Shown one piece after another: positions 1-7,017 of a DNA stretch of 32,776 bases. The translations under genes were made by a program, and so were the position numbers. Source of the stretch: Methanobacteriota archaeon (lineage in GTDB: Archaea; Thermoplasmatota; Poseidoniia; Poseidoniales; Poseidoniaceae); assembly GCA_002715725.1 (NCBI GenBank), contig PAZU01000007.1:19119-51894 (forward strand). The letters run 5' to 3'. Position 1 is the stretch's first letter. The number at the start of each line of letters is the position of its first letter. The notes beneath the pieces are model-generated. The model was not told the origin of the DNA. It did not search any database and was given only the letters and a program-made list of their open reading frames with translations.

Positions 1-156
1 GGTAAATTCGACCCTACAAAAATGGAAGCGATTACCACACTTCCGCCTTCAGATGATTATCCTGCAAACACAGTAATCGACGAGTTAGAGGCTGGTTATA
101 TGTACAAAGATAGAGTATTAACTCCTGCAAGAGTTGTTGTGGCGTCAGACCAGTAA
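1..156 (+). CDS. grpE: GrpE nucleotide exchange factor, C-terminal fragment
   Basis: The window opens inside this gene; frame 1 reads 51 residues to a TAA stop. The fragment has the C-terminal GrpE signature: FDP near the start, a segment with PPSDDYPANTV, then GYMYKDRVLTPARVVV. In GrpE this region forms the beta domain that contacts the DnaK nucleotide-binding domain and promotes ADP release. The protein would act in the cytosol with DnaK and DnaJ, which presumably lie upstream. It converges on the radical SAM gene, with only 11 bases between the two stop codons and no obvious terminator hairpin. The 5' part is outside the window. The family call is secure from the conserved tail. Confidence 0.9.
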   Translation, partial: GKFDPTKMEAITTLPPSDDYPANTVIDELEAGYMYKDRVLTPARVVVASDQ

Positions 157-167
157 TTGCGTACTAA

Positions 168-1253
168 TCACCGAACATCGTTCAAATAAACCGAACCCAC
201 TTCTAGTCTTTCATGTGTCGGGTGGACTTCAATCATCAGTACTGGGACATTGAGTTGTTCCGCAATCTCTTCGGCGGCAGAGAGAGGAATTTCGATTCTC
301 TGTGTTGTGGCATCATACCTTATCCATGCATCAATCAACCCCAAGTTTTCAGATAATTCCTTTACATCATCTGTAGCATCTTCGAGAGAGCAAGGAATTG
401 CTCCGAACAGAATGGTATCATCATTAGACAAAATTTCATATGGCCGCAAAGTTGCTTTTGCTCTGCGTCTAAATCTATTTCTTAATTGCCCGGCATCCTT
501 GAATGTGGCTGTGCAGAATTTAACATGCAAATTCATGTTTTTCGCAACTTGCTTCAATCTAATCCCTAATTCTGCAGAACCTGCAGCAGCAGCGGTTATT
601 CCCCCTGCAAGATTGAACCCTCTAACGTCCATATTTTCTTGATTTCCGACTGTTATTTCTAACTCATTAAGATTCAAAAATTGCACAGGAGAGTCGTTTA
701 ATTCATCCAATAATGCAAGTAATTTTTCTTCTTTGTCTGGTTCAGCAGGCAATTCAACTCCAACACATATTCCTGCTTGGTGTGCAGCCGTAACAGATTC
801 TTGATATCTACTCAAAGTAAGGTCTAGTAAATGGAATCTGAGTTCATCAAGTCCAGCATTTCCAAGGGCGCGGGCTTGTTCTGGTTTTATCGGAATTGAT
901 GTGTAGCAGTGTATGTGGTGTTCACTGCCAAATGCTGCTTTGAGTGCTTTTACCGCCTCAACAGTTTTTTTGAAATCTAGCATTGGATCGCCGCCAGTGA
1001 TACCAGTGCCAGTTGCTCTCATCGCCTTACCTTCCTCTATCACTTCATCGAAATTTGTACAACGTCTTTCATTTGCAAACATGTCGGGAGATTCCCTGCG
1101 ATTATCTGAAAGCGGGCAATAGTCGCAACCCCAATGACATTTTCCTGTGACGAATAGCACTAATTTGCTACCTCGTTGGCATTGTATGCAACCTTCGGCC
1201 TCACCCTCTTCGGGTGGGGCTATCTCGCTAGCCATTTGCAGTTGCACGTGCAT
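168..1253 (-). CDS. Radical SAM protein, COG2108-like (related to pyruvate formate-lyase activating enzymes)
   Basis: 361 residues. The 4Fe-4S cluster motif CxxxCxxC is C39-C43-C46, preceded by a beta strand (LVLFVTG). A GGDPM stretch at about 86-90 corresponds to the SAM-binding GGEP motif of radical SAM enzymes. A second pair, C22-x-x-C25, precedes the core and could bind another metal. The rest fits a TIM-barrel radical SAM domain followed by a C-terminal domain of about 100 residues. Overall it resembles the archaeal COG2108 group, whose substrate is, to my knowledge, unknown. It lies downstream of pdxT on the same strand with a 42-base gap, so the two may be cotranscribed. The ATG at 1253 is used; an in-frame ATG at codon 7 is an alternative. 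The family is fairly sure, the reaction is not. Confidence 0.82.
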   Translation of the reverse strand: MHVQLQMASEIAPPEEGEAEGCIQCQRGSKLVLFVTGKCHWGCDYCPLSDNRRESPDMFANERRCTNFDEVIEEGKAMRATGTGITGGDPMLDFKKTVEAVKALKAAFGSEHHIHCYTSIPIKPEQARALGNAGLDELRFHLLDLTLSRYQESVTAAHQAGICVGVELPAEPDKEEKLLALLDELNDSPVQFLNLNELEITVGNQENMDVRGFNLAGGITAAAAGSAELGIRLKQVAKNMNLHVKFCTATFKDAGQLRNRFRRRAKATLRPYEILSNDDTILFGAIPCSLEDATDDVKELSENLGLIDAWIRYDATTQRIEIPLSAAEEIAEQLNVPVLMIEVHPTHERLEVGSVYLNDVR

Positions 1254-1295
1254 TCGGTCTTACATCTATGGTTTGAATTCAACGGTGCGAATCAT

Positions 1296-1862
1296 TCAAT
1301 TAAGTTGCTTTACACGGCTTAGTAACCAAATGTGGAATCTGTAATCCTCAGTAAGCTCTGGATGAAATGTCAATGCCATTATGTTTCCTTCAAGAACTCC
1401 AACGACCTCTTCATCAAGCCAAGCAACGGGATGATTGCTACCCTGCAAAAACCGTGGTGCTCTGATGAAAACACCTGGGAAATTACTTTCACCATCAATC
1501 TCAATTTTTATTTCGGCCTGAAAACTTTCTTTCTGTCTTCCAAAGGCATTTCTTTCAATTGATGTTTCAATTAATCCTTGTTGGGACAAGAGGATAGCCC
1601 CCGCACATGTCCCCAAAACAGGTGTGCCGTTTACTTTGATTGTTTCCCAAATTTTAGAATAGAGATTTTCAGATCGGCTAGCGATTTTCATAGCCGTAGA
1701 TTCTCCTCCTGGGAGTATGATTGCATCGACTCCTTCAACATCACTTGCTTTACGTAACTCACGAATCTCAATATCTGTGCCAATATTTTCAGCGGCTTTC
1801 AATATTGAATGCATATGTTCATGGCGAGCACCTTGCAACATTGCAACGCCCACTGTCAGCAT
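1296..1862 (-). CDS. pdxT: Pyridoxal 5'-phosphate synthase glutaminase subunit PdxT
   Basis: From the ATG at 1862 the protein has 188 residues, the usual PdxT length, and begins MLTVGVAMLQGARHEH, matching the family's normal start. Class I glutamine amidotransferase features are visible: PGGES at 51-55, the nucleophile Cys86 in GTCAGAILL, and His167/Glu169 in FHPEL completing the triad. PdxT hydrolyses glutamine and channels ammonia to PdxS, which makes PLP from ribose 5-phosphate and glyceraldehyde 3-phosphate. No pdxS is in the window. A longer reading frame reaches an ATG at 1943, but that would overlap the start of the divergent aminotransferase gene and cover its likely promoter, so the shorter start is preferred. 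The divergent neighbour is itself a PLP enzyme. Confidence 0.93.
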   Translation of the reverse strand: MLTVGVAMLQGARHEHMHSILKAAENIGTDIEIRELRKASDVEGVDAIILPGGESTAMKIASRSENLYSKIWETIKVNGTPVLGTCAGAILLSQQGLIETSIERNAFGRQKESFQAEIKIEIDGESNFPGVFIRAPRFLQGSNHPVAWLDEEVVGVLEGNIMALTFHPELTEDYRFHIWLLSRVKQLN

Positions 1863-1906
1863 GTGTTGTCCTAAAGGCATAGGGTTCTTCACAGCGACGG
1901 TTTGTA

Positions 1907-1921
1907 GTTCACTTATTGAAC
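1907..1921 (+). promoter_or_regulatory. Inverted repeat and TATA-like box upstream of the aminotransferase gene
   Basis: GTTCA-CTTAT-TGAAC is a perfect 5-5-5 inverted repeat centred 28 bases before the ATG at 1942. The CTTATT in its middle sits where an archaeal TATA box would give a leaderless transcript. It lies in the 79-base gap between the divergent pdxT and aminotransferase starts, so it could also be an operator. This is inferred from spacing only. Confidence 0.35.
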
Positions 1922-1941
1922 CGAGCGCGCCTCGCAGTATC

Positions 1942-3126
1942 ATGGCTCATGATGGTGACTGTTTTTTGGTCCCGGGGCCAGTTCGAATGAGTCAAGCATG
2001 TTTAGACGCTTTAGCCAGCCCAACAATTACGGCCAGAGGTACTGAATTCCGAGATGTAATGGCACGATTAAACAGCGGATTACGCTATGCTTTCAATCTA
2101 TCACCTTCATCTGATGAAAGGAAAAACCAGTCTTGGATTGGCGAAGATGGATACAGGGTAATTGTTGTTTCAGGTTCGGGTACTGCTGCTATGGAGATGG
2201 TGATAGCTAATCGTTTCAGACCGAATGACCGTGTTTTAGTTCCAACAAATGGAAAGTTCGGAGAACGCGTAGCTGAAATGGGTTCAAGATTTTGTAATGT
2301 TAAGCATTTGAAATATGACTGGGGCCGTGCTTTTGACTTAGGTGAAATAGAAGAACAATTGGCTAGAGGAAACTGGGAAGCTTTAGCGGTCTGTCACAAC
2401 GAAACCTCATCCGGAATTACTCAGGACGCTTTAGAGTTGGCTGAGATGTGCCAAAGGCACGGAGTTGCTTTCATCATCGATGGCATAACCAGTGTTGGAG
2501 GCCTGCCCGTCCATCCCGAAGAATGGGGTGCAGAAGCAGTAGTAGTTGGTGCACAAAAGTGCACTGCGGGCCCAAGTGGCATCGCTGCAATCGCAGTCAA
2601 CCAACATTTCATCGATAGGTGCAATGCAATAAGAAATCAAGATGATTCCAATCCTACATATTACCTAGATATTTTGTCAGCAATGAAAAAAGGAGGTGAT
2701 GATCAAACTCCTTGGACTCCTGCAATAAATCCTGCAATGGGTTGGGCAGCGGCTCTGGAGACTCTCAAGTCGGAAGGGTTGGAAGAGAGATGGTCAAGAT
2801 GTGCTTTGATGGCCAAAGGTGTCAGAGCCTTATTCACCGATTTAGGCTTTGAGTTATTAGCGGACGAATTTTTCCGTTCTGCTACAGTTACTGCAATAAT
2901 GTATCCTGAAGGAATAAATGACGAATGGCGCACTAGACTAAAGAATGAATACGAGACTCAAGTTATCGGTGCGCAGGACCATCTCAAAGGTAAGATGTTT
3001 AGAATTGGCAGTATGGGAGAAACACCGGTTTCTGAAATGGTAGAGGGATGCAAGCGAATGATTGCTTGTTTCAACGATTTTGGTTTAGGATTACCGGAAC
3101 TTGATGTTGAATCGTATTTTGAGTGA
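1942..3126 (+). CDS. Class V PLP-dependent aminotransferase (serine-pyruvate / alanine-glyoxylate aminotransferase family)
   Basis: 394 residues from the ATG at 1942. It opens with MAHDGDCFLVPGPVRM, the family's PGPV start. SGSGTAAME at about 78-85 is the phosphate-binding region. HNETSSG at 152-158 and D180 in FIIDGITSVGG are the usual cofactor-contact elements. K206 in VVGAQKCTAGPSG is the predicted Schiff-base lysine. The family (COG0075) moves amino groups between alanine, serine or aspartate and glyoxylate or pyruvate; the substrate cannot be fixed from sequence. The open frame continues upstream to 1717, but that part is the antisense of pdxT. nadM follows directly, so an operon with cofactor-related genes is likely. 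Divergence from pdxT hints at coordination with PLP supply (inference). Confidence 0.88.
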   Translation: MAHDGDCFLVPGPVRMSQACLDALASPTITARGTEFRDVMARLNSGLRYAFNLSPSSDERKNQSWIGEDGYRVIVVSGSGTAAMEMVIANRFRPNDRVLVPTNGKFGERVAEMGSRFCNVKHLKYDWGRAFDLGEIEEQLARGNWEALAVCHNETSSGITQDALELAEMCQRHGVAFIIDGITSVGGLPVHPEEWGAEAVVVGAQKCTAGPSGIAAIAVNQHFIDRCNAIRNQDDSNPTYYLDILSAMKKGGDDQTPWTPAINPAMGWAAALETLKSEGLEERWSRCALMAKGVRALFTDLGFELLADEFFRSATVTAIMYPEGINDEWRTRLKNEYETQVIGAQDHLKGKMFRIGSMGETPVSEMVEGCKRMIACFNDFGLGLPELDVESYFE

Positions 3127-3131
3127 TATGC

Positions 3132-3662
3132 ATGAACATTGTTTTAGGTAGATTTCAACCATTTCATAGAGGTCATGAACACTTGGTCGAAGTTGCACTG
3201 GGTAAAGGTCCAACAATAATCGCAATTGGCTCAAGTGAAGCCGAACTGAGTATGAACAACCCTTGGGATGCTGATGAACGTGAGGGGATGATTCGAGCTT
3301 GGTTAGATGGACGTGAAGCAAAAATCGTTCAAATTCCTGACATTAATGACCCTCCAAACTGGGTCGAGCACGCTACCAAGTTTCATGGAGAAGGAGTCTT
3401 GGTAACTAGTGATGAATCTACTAAGGAATTATACGAGGAAAGTGGATTTACAGTGGACTGGGTAGATCTCTCAAATCGAGAATCATTTGAAGGATGGAGG
3501 GTCCGTGCTACTTTGAAAATGCTCTCGACCGTGTACGAAACTGATGCACAGAAAACAGTGATGTTGGCCTCAATACCATCTGGTGTAGTAGATTGGTTAA
3601 TTGAAAATGATGCATTATATCGGCTGTATTCTATGTCTAGAGACTTAGAACACGTAGGTTGA
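3132..3662 (+). CDS. nadM: Nicotinamide-nucleotide adenylyltransferase, archaeal NadM type
   Basis: 176 residues from the ATG at 3132. The N-terminus reads MNIVLGRFQPFHRGHEH, containing the nucleotidyltransferase (H/T)xGH motif as HRGH at 12-15. Downstream elements typical of NadM are IGSSEAELSMNNPW, where the adenylate is bound, and SNRESFEGWRVRATL, the equivalent of the family's late substrate-binding motif. The enzyme joins NMN (or nicotinate mononucleotide) and ATP to make NAD(+) or its deamido form in the cytosol. Length matches archaeal homologues. A GTG at 3123 in the same frame would overlap the aminotransferase stop; the ATG 5 bases after that stop matches the family N-terminus better. 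Confidence 0.93.
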   Translation: MNIVLGRFQPFHRGHEHLVEVALGKGPTIIAIGSSEAELSMNNPWDADEREGMIRAWLDGREAKIVQIPDINDPPNWVEHATKFHGEGVLVTSDESTKELYEESGFTVDWVDLSNRESFEGWRVRATLKMLSTVYETDAQKTVMLASIPSGVVDWLIENDALYRLYSMSRDLEHVG

Positions 3663-3706
3663 AATTTCCCCTCAAGACTTATCACTGACTTAGTACACGA
3701 AGGGTT

Positions 3707-3934
3707 GTGAACTTGCTCAAGAAAATGGGGGTCATCGCTGCCGGTCTAGGCATAAGTGGTGCAATTGGCGCTATTTCTGCCGTTCTCCTTCTTTATGTCT
3801 TGATAGATGCAGCTGTAGCTGGAGCAGATGAAGTGGTTTGGATGTATTTGTCCGGCGCAATTGGTGTTATTGTTGGCGGAATTTGCTTCAGAATTGTTCT
3901 TTGGGCAGGAAAAGGCAACAAGGTTTTGCGATAA
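3707..3934 (+). CDS. Small membrane protein of unknown function, two predicted transmembrane helices
   Basis: 75 residues from a GTG at 3707; an ATG at codon 7 (3725) is an alternative. Two hydrophobic segments are visible, about residues 8-33 (VIAAGLGISGAIGAISAVLL onward) and 44-66 (VVWMYLSGAIGVIVGGICF), followed by a basic tail (KGNKVLR). Glycine and alanine residues are spaced within the helices in a way that suggests close helix packing. I recognise no family. It lies 44 bases after nadM and 54 bases before the thioredoxin-CcdA gene on the same strand, so it may belong to that transcription unit. It is supported by uninterrupted frame, position and plausible composition only. Confidence 0.6.
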   Translation: MNLLKKMGVIAAGLGISGAIGAISAVLLLYVLIDAAVAGADEVVWMYLSGAIGVIVGGICFRIVLWAGKGNKVLR

Positions 3935-3988
3935 TCTTGAACACAAACTTTGCGAGAGTTTCTTAACTCGCATTCTCTAGCACTTTGT

Positions 3989-5692
3989 ATGGGTCTAAAG
4001 GAAAAGTTCGGAATTGACCTCGGAGTTTTCAAAGATTCAACTACTTGGAAAGCATTGGGAATCGGTATTGTTTTATTTTCAATAATCGGATATGCTGGTC
4101 TGTCGATGTTTGATCTAGCATCATCTGGTTATGGAGTCGATAGAGATAACATTCGTCTCGCACCTGATTTTGAGGTGGAATCCGTAAATCGTTCAATTGA
4201 AGAAAGTGGCTATGTTAATGAAACTGGATGGTTCCAATTATCCGAACATAGAGGAAAGGTTGTCATCGTAGATTTCATGGCAATCGATTGCGCGAATTGT
4301 CATTTAGTACAAGCACATTTGGAGAAAAAATTTGATGATTGGCGTGAATATGATGGCGATTATGAGATAATCATTGTTTCAGTAGGAATGTGGTACTCAA
4401 TCGAATCATTGGACATGTTGAACAACACATTTGGCGACCCTGATTCAGACTCGCACATGCCTTGGATTGTAGCGTCTGGAGACACAGATTCAGTACTGAA
4501 ATCAGAAATTGTACATTCAGGTTTTAACTCATCAGAAGTAGACTTGGATGACGGCACTTATTGCCTTGAAGCACAAGTGAATGAATCACAAAAGGAAGTC
4601 TCATGCTTTGACGTTGGACAAGGCCTAACCGATAACGACGATTTGGATGTTGATGTTGAAGGAATAGAGGTGACTATCCATGAAAATACATCGATCAATT
4701 TCACAATTGAGACCACTCTAGAAGGAAACATCACTTGGGAAATTATCGAATTCACTCGTGGAGATATGGTAGAAGAATATCAAGCACAGGCAATTCCAGT
4801 TGCTTTGGTAATTGACCATGAAGGATATATTGTTGCTAAAGAGAGTTCGGGGACACCCACCGGTGGTTGGGATGAATTCGATTCAGCGGTATTTGCGGCT
4901 GCAGATGGCGATGCAGAAAACATGAGATTCTCTTTAGCAGAAGTCGATCGCTCAGCAGGTGCAATTTTCACTATGGGGTTACTACTTGGTGTGCTGGTCT
5001 ACTTCTCACCTTGTGCATTCCCAATTTTACCAGGTTATATCTCATATTATGTGGGCCTTGGTCAGCGTGAAGATGAACTAATGGAAGCTGGGAAACTTGA
5101 GAGTAAAATGCCTGCGCATTGGATATTGGGAGGATTAGCGGCTCTTGGGCAACTTACTTTCTTCGCGATAATTGGAGTTGTTATACTTGGACTTGGTAGT
5201 ATAATCAACCTGTCAGGAGTGTTGCATTATTTCGCTCTTGCAGTAGCAATTCTTCTAATCGTTCTTGGAGCATTCATGCTAACTGGAGGTACTGCACATT
5301 TACTTGGCTTCGTCCAAAAATTAGTTGACAAATATTCTACAACTGAAATGGATGACAAATTCACTCCAAGACGCAATATGTATCTGTGGGGGATTGGATA
5401 CTCTGCAGCATCCATTGACTGTACAGCAGCAGCGGTAATACCTTTCATTGCATATCTTGCATTGATTGGTGGGGCTGCGACTTGGACAGGATTAGCAGGC
5501 CTAATGCTGTCTGTAAGTTTGCTGATGATTACGGTGACGACAGTTGTCGGCCTAGGGCAACAACGTTTCATCAACATTCTGAGAAGGTCTACAGGACTAA
5601 TCAAGGCGATAGGTGCTTGGATGATGATGATGGCAGGAATAGCCCTGACATTTTACTTGACTCAGCCGGAACTAATTGCAAGTTGGATGTAA
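3989..5692 (+). CDS. Membrane-anchored thioredoxin-like domain fused to a CcdA/DsbD-type transmembrane electron carrier
   Basis: 567 residues from the ATG at 3989; the frame extends to a TTG at 3950. An N-terminal helix (about 21-43) anchors the protein. A TlpA/redoxin-like domain follows, with active-site CANC at 101-104. The matching cis-Pro strand (QAIPVALVIDHEG, P270) comes only after an Asp/Glu-rich insertion (about 180-262) that holds C192 and C206. From about 325 to 565 there is a CcdA-type membrane domain: SPCAFPILPGY (C342) and SIDCTAAAVIPF (C478) provide the paired intramembrane cysteines, with about six helices. By family knowledge CcdA passes electrons from cytosolic thioredoxin across the membrane; the fused extracellular thioredoxin would receive them and reduce exported proteins. 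The order is reversed relative to bacterial DsbD, which has its thioredoxin domain at the C-terminus. Confidence 0.85.
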   Translation: MGLKEKFGIDLGVFKDSTTWKALGIGIVLFSIIGYAGLSMFDLASSGYGVDRDNIRLAPDFEVESVNRSIEESGYVNETGWFQLSEHRGKVVIVDFMAIDCANCHLVQAHLEKKFDDWREYDGDYEIIIVSVGMWYSIESLDMLNNTFGDPDSDSHMPWIVASGDTDSVLKSEIVHSGFNSSEVDLDDGTYCLEAQVNESQKEVSCFDVGQGLTDNDDLDVDVEGIEVTIHENTSINFTIETTLEGNITWEIIEFTRGDMVEEYQAQAIPVALVIDHEGYIVAKESSGTPTGGWDEFDSAVFAAADGDAENMRFSLAEVDRSAGAIFTMGLLLGVLVYFSPCAFPILPGYISYYVGLGQREDELMEAGKLESKMPAHWILGGLAALGQLTFFAIIGVVILGLGSIINLSGVLHYFALAVAILLIVLGAFMLTGGTAHLLGFVQKLVDKYSTTEMDDKFTPRRNMYLWGIGYSAASIDCTAAAVIPFIAYLALIGGAATWTGLAGLMLSVSLLMITVTTVVGLGQQRFINILRRSTGLIKAIGAWMMMMAGIALTFYLTQPELIASWM

Positions 5693-5713
5693 GTTCTCAA
5701 ATAATCTGAGAAC
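5693..5713. terminator. Bidirectional terminator-like hairpin between convergent genes
   Basis: GTTCTCA (5693-5699), a 7-base loop and TGAGAAC (5707-5713) form a perfect 7-bp stem. It begins one base after the thioredoxin-CcdA stop and overlaps the last codons of the convergent archaellin-like gene, where it could end transcripts from both sides. No long T-tract follows, so the role is inferred from symmetry and position. Confidence 0.5.
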
Positions 5714-6320
5714 CTATTTCTCGGCCATTTGATAATGTCAATATTTGATGTGTTGAAGGTCCATTCGGAATGTGCAGCCAAAGGTTTGCAGAAATTCCCT
5801 CCCTGTCAAGATGTACAGGTCCACATTGATCCCCTCCCGGTGCAGCTTGTGTACCCCCATCTAAGGTGAAGAAATATCTTCCACCTGGCTCGAAATTGTC
5901 TACATTATCTGCCTCAGTTGTAGGTCTTTCAGTTCCTACTTCCCAAACGAAAATTGCAGAACCACCGTTGGAGAATCCTAACATTGCCGAACGGTAAAAG
6001 AAATCTCCATCATCTTCAGTACAGGTTAGAACATAATGTACGTCTTGACGAGTTAATGGGTCACCGGTTGCACCGAATTCCATCATGAATAGCATATCAT
6101 CATAGTTGTCATAGACCCAAGCGCCGGTAATTATTACCGAATTGGCAACATCTCTTCTGACATCTTCTGCAGTGTTCTGACTGTTTTGGGTAAGTTCTTC
6201 AGTAATATGGATAATAGTGAATGAGACTATTGAAGTGAATAAAATAATCCCGACGAAAATAATCATTGCACCTATTCCCATAGCGCACTCTTCTTCGGAA
6301 ATAATTCGATTTCTTCGCAA
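5697..6320 (-). CDS. Archaellin/archaeal pilin-like protein (second of a pair)
   Basis: 207 residues if translation starts at the TTG at 6320, nine bases past the stop of the upstream paralogue; the open frame goes back to 6380 but would then overlap that gene by 52 bases. The N-terminus has a basic stretch (LRRNRI), acidic residues (EEEC), then MG followed by IGAMIIFVGIILFTSIV. This is the class III signal layout, probably cleaved after the Gly by an archaeal prepilin peptidase. The remainder is a beta-rich, Asp-rich extracellular domain with Cys in VLTCTEDDGD and GGDQCGP. The hydrophobic helix would pack into a filament core. It resembles archaellins (FlaB/ArlB) in the N-terminal third only. 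No archaellum motor genes are nearby, so a minor pilin or another filament is equally possible. Confidence 0.7.
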   Translation of the reverse strand: MRRNRIISEEECAMGIGAMIIFVGIILFTSIVSFTIIHITEELTQNSQNTAEDVRRDVANSVIITGAWVYDNYDDMLFMMEFGATGDPLTRQDVHYVLTCTEDDGDFFYRSAMLGFSNGGSAIFVWEVGTERPTTEADNVDNFEPGGRYFFTLDGGTQAAPGGDQCGPVHLDREGISANLWLHIPNGPSTHQILTLSNGREIGSQII

Positions 6321-6328
6321 AATATCAC

Positions 6329-6898
6329 CTAATTCAAATCTTGTCCTTGATATGGAGCGCTTCCGATATCCATTTCCCACTCTTGAGTTCTACCTCTGTC
6401 GACCATTAAGATTAATGTTGCTTCATCGATATCATTCAAATCACAGTCTTCAAGAGGAATAATCATTCTGTAAGTGACGGCTGGTTCAAATTGTTCTAAT
6501 GGTAGGTCAGTTCTACCATCACCGTCAAGGTCGGTAGCAAGTACGAAGTCTCCTTCATCGAAATTCACATTGTTGGAACCAGATGGATTACACATTACGA
6601 CCCATGCTAAATCATCGTCGGCAACAGCACTTTCGATGTAGGGTAATTCAAAGACAATATGGATTTCATCATCTGCTCCTAGTGAGAAGATTTCCAAGAC
6701 AACAATGTTGACAATACCTTTCACGCTAGGGACATTTTCTTTTGCATCAGTCTTGGTTTCGGTGAATACTTTTTCAGCGAATCCAATAACGACTCCCGAG
6801 ATTATTGAACTCACTAGGATGATTGAAATGAATACGATCATCGCGCTGATGCCTTGGCTGGCATCATCCGAATTCATTGACCTACGCATCTTCCTCAT
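6329..6898 (-). CDS. Archaellin/archaeal pilin-like protein (first of a pair)
   Basis: 189 residues. The N-terminus reads MRKMRRSMNSDDASQG, then ISAMIVFISIILVSSIISGVVIGF: positive charges, a Gly and a hydrophobic helix, as in archaellins processed by FlaK/PibD-type peptidases. After the helix, TETKTDAKENV and GIVNIVVLEIFSLGADDEIHIVFELP follow the archaellin order of a polar linker leading to beta strands. The mature domain is strongly acidic (DEGDFVLATDLDGDGRTDL, with a possible Ca-binding DLDGDGRTD loop). It is first in a two-gene unit with the paralogue downstream and has its own AT-rich promoter box 25 bases upstream. Archaellin-like is a confident description of the N-terminus; filament type and function are not known. 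Confidence 0.72.
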   Translation of the reverse strand: MRKMRRSMNSDDASQGISAMIVFISIILVSSIISGVVIGFAEKVFTETKTDAKENVPSVKGIVNIVVLEIFSLGADDEIHIVFELPYIESAVADDDLAWVVMCNPSGSNNVNFDEGDFVLATDLDGDGRTDLPLEQFEPAVTYRMIIPLEDCDLNDIDEATLILMVDRGRTQEWEMDIGSAPYQGQDLN

Positions 6899-6916
6899 AC
6901 TTACTAGAAATCCGAC

Positions 6917-6928
6917 GCAATTTAATCT
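6917..6928 (-). promoter_or_regulatory. TATA-like box for the archaellin-like pair
   Basis: On the minus strand the sequence AGATTAAATTGC is centred about 25 bases upstream of the ATG at 6898. This spacing would place transcription initiation at or next to the start codon, giving a leaderless mRNA. Supported by position and composition only. Confidence 0.4.
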
Positions 6929-6970
6929 ATCGAGAGAATGACTACTTTTTTTCGAGTATGTATGTTGTTG

Positions 6971-6987
6971 TACAATTGGGAATTGTA
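6971..6987. promoter_or_regulatory. 17-bp palindrome, possible operator, upstream of the lipoprotein gene
   Basis: TACAATT-GGG-AATTGTA is a perfect 7-3-7 inverted repeat. It ends one base before the TATA-like box of the lipoprotein gene (6989-6996) and lies in the 119-base divergent region shared with the archaellin-like pair. A palindrome abutting the TATA/BRE region is a typical position for an archaeal repressor or activator site. The binding protein is unknown. Confidence 0.45.
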
Positions 6988-6988
6988 A

Positions 6989-6996
6989 TTTTATAT
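6989..6996 (+). promoter_or_regulatory. TATA-like box for the lipoprotein gene
   Basis: TTTTATAT is centred about 25 bases before the ATG at 7018, the spacing expected for an archaeal promoter driving a leaderless transcript. It is one of the best-looking TATA boxes in the window. Confidence 0.5.
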
Positions 6997-7017
6997 CTTG
7001 AAGTACACGTCTAGATT

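Noticed and set aside
1717-1941. Upstream extension of the aminotransferase frame
   Set aside because: The 75 extra residues are the antisense of pdxT and have no similarity to the family; the normal start motif begins at 1942.
1863-1943. N-terminal extension of PdxT to the ATG at 1943
   Set aside because: It adds 27 residues absent from the family, overlaps the divergent aminotransferase start and covers its likely promoter.
3952-3971. Inverted repeats GCGAG/CTCGC and GAGTT/AACTC before the thioredoxin-CcdA gene
   Set aside because: The two stems exclude each other, are only 5 bp and lack a T-tract; too weak to call a terminator.
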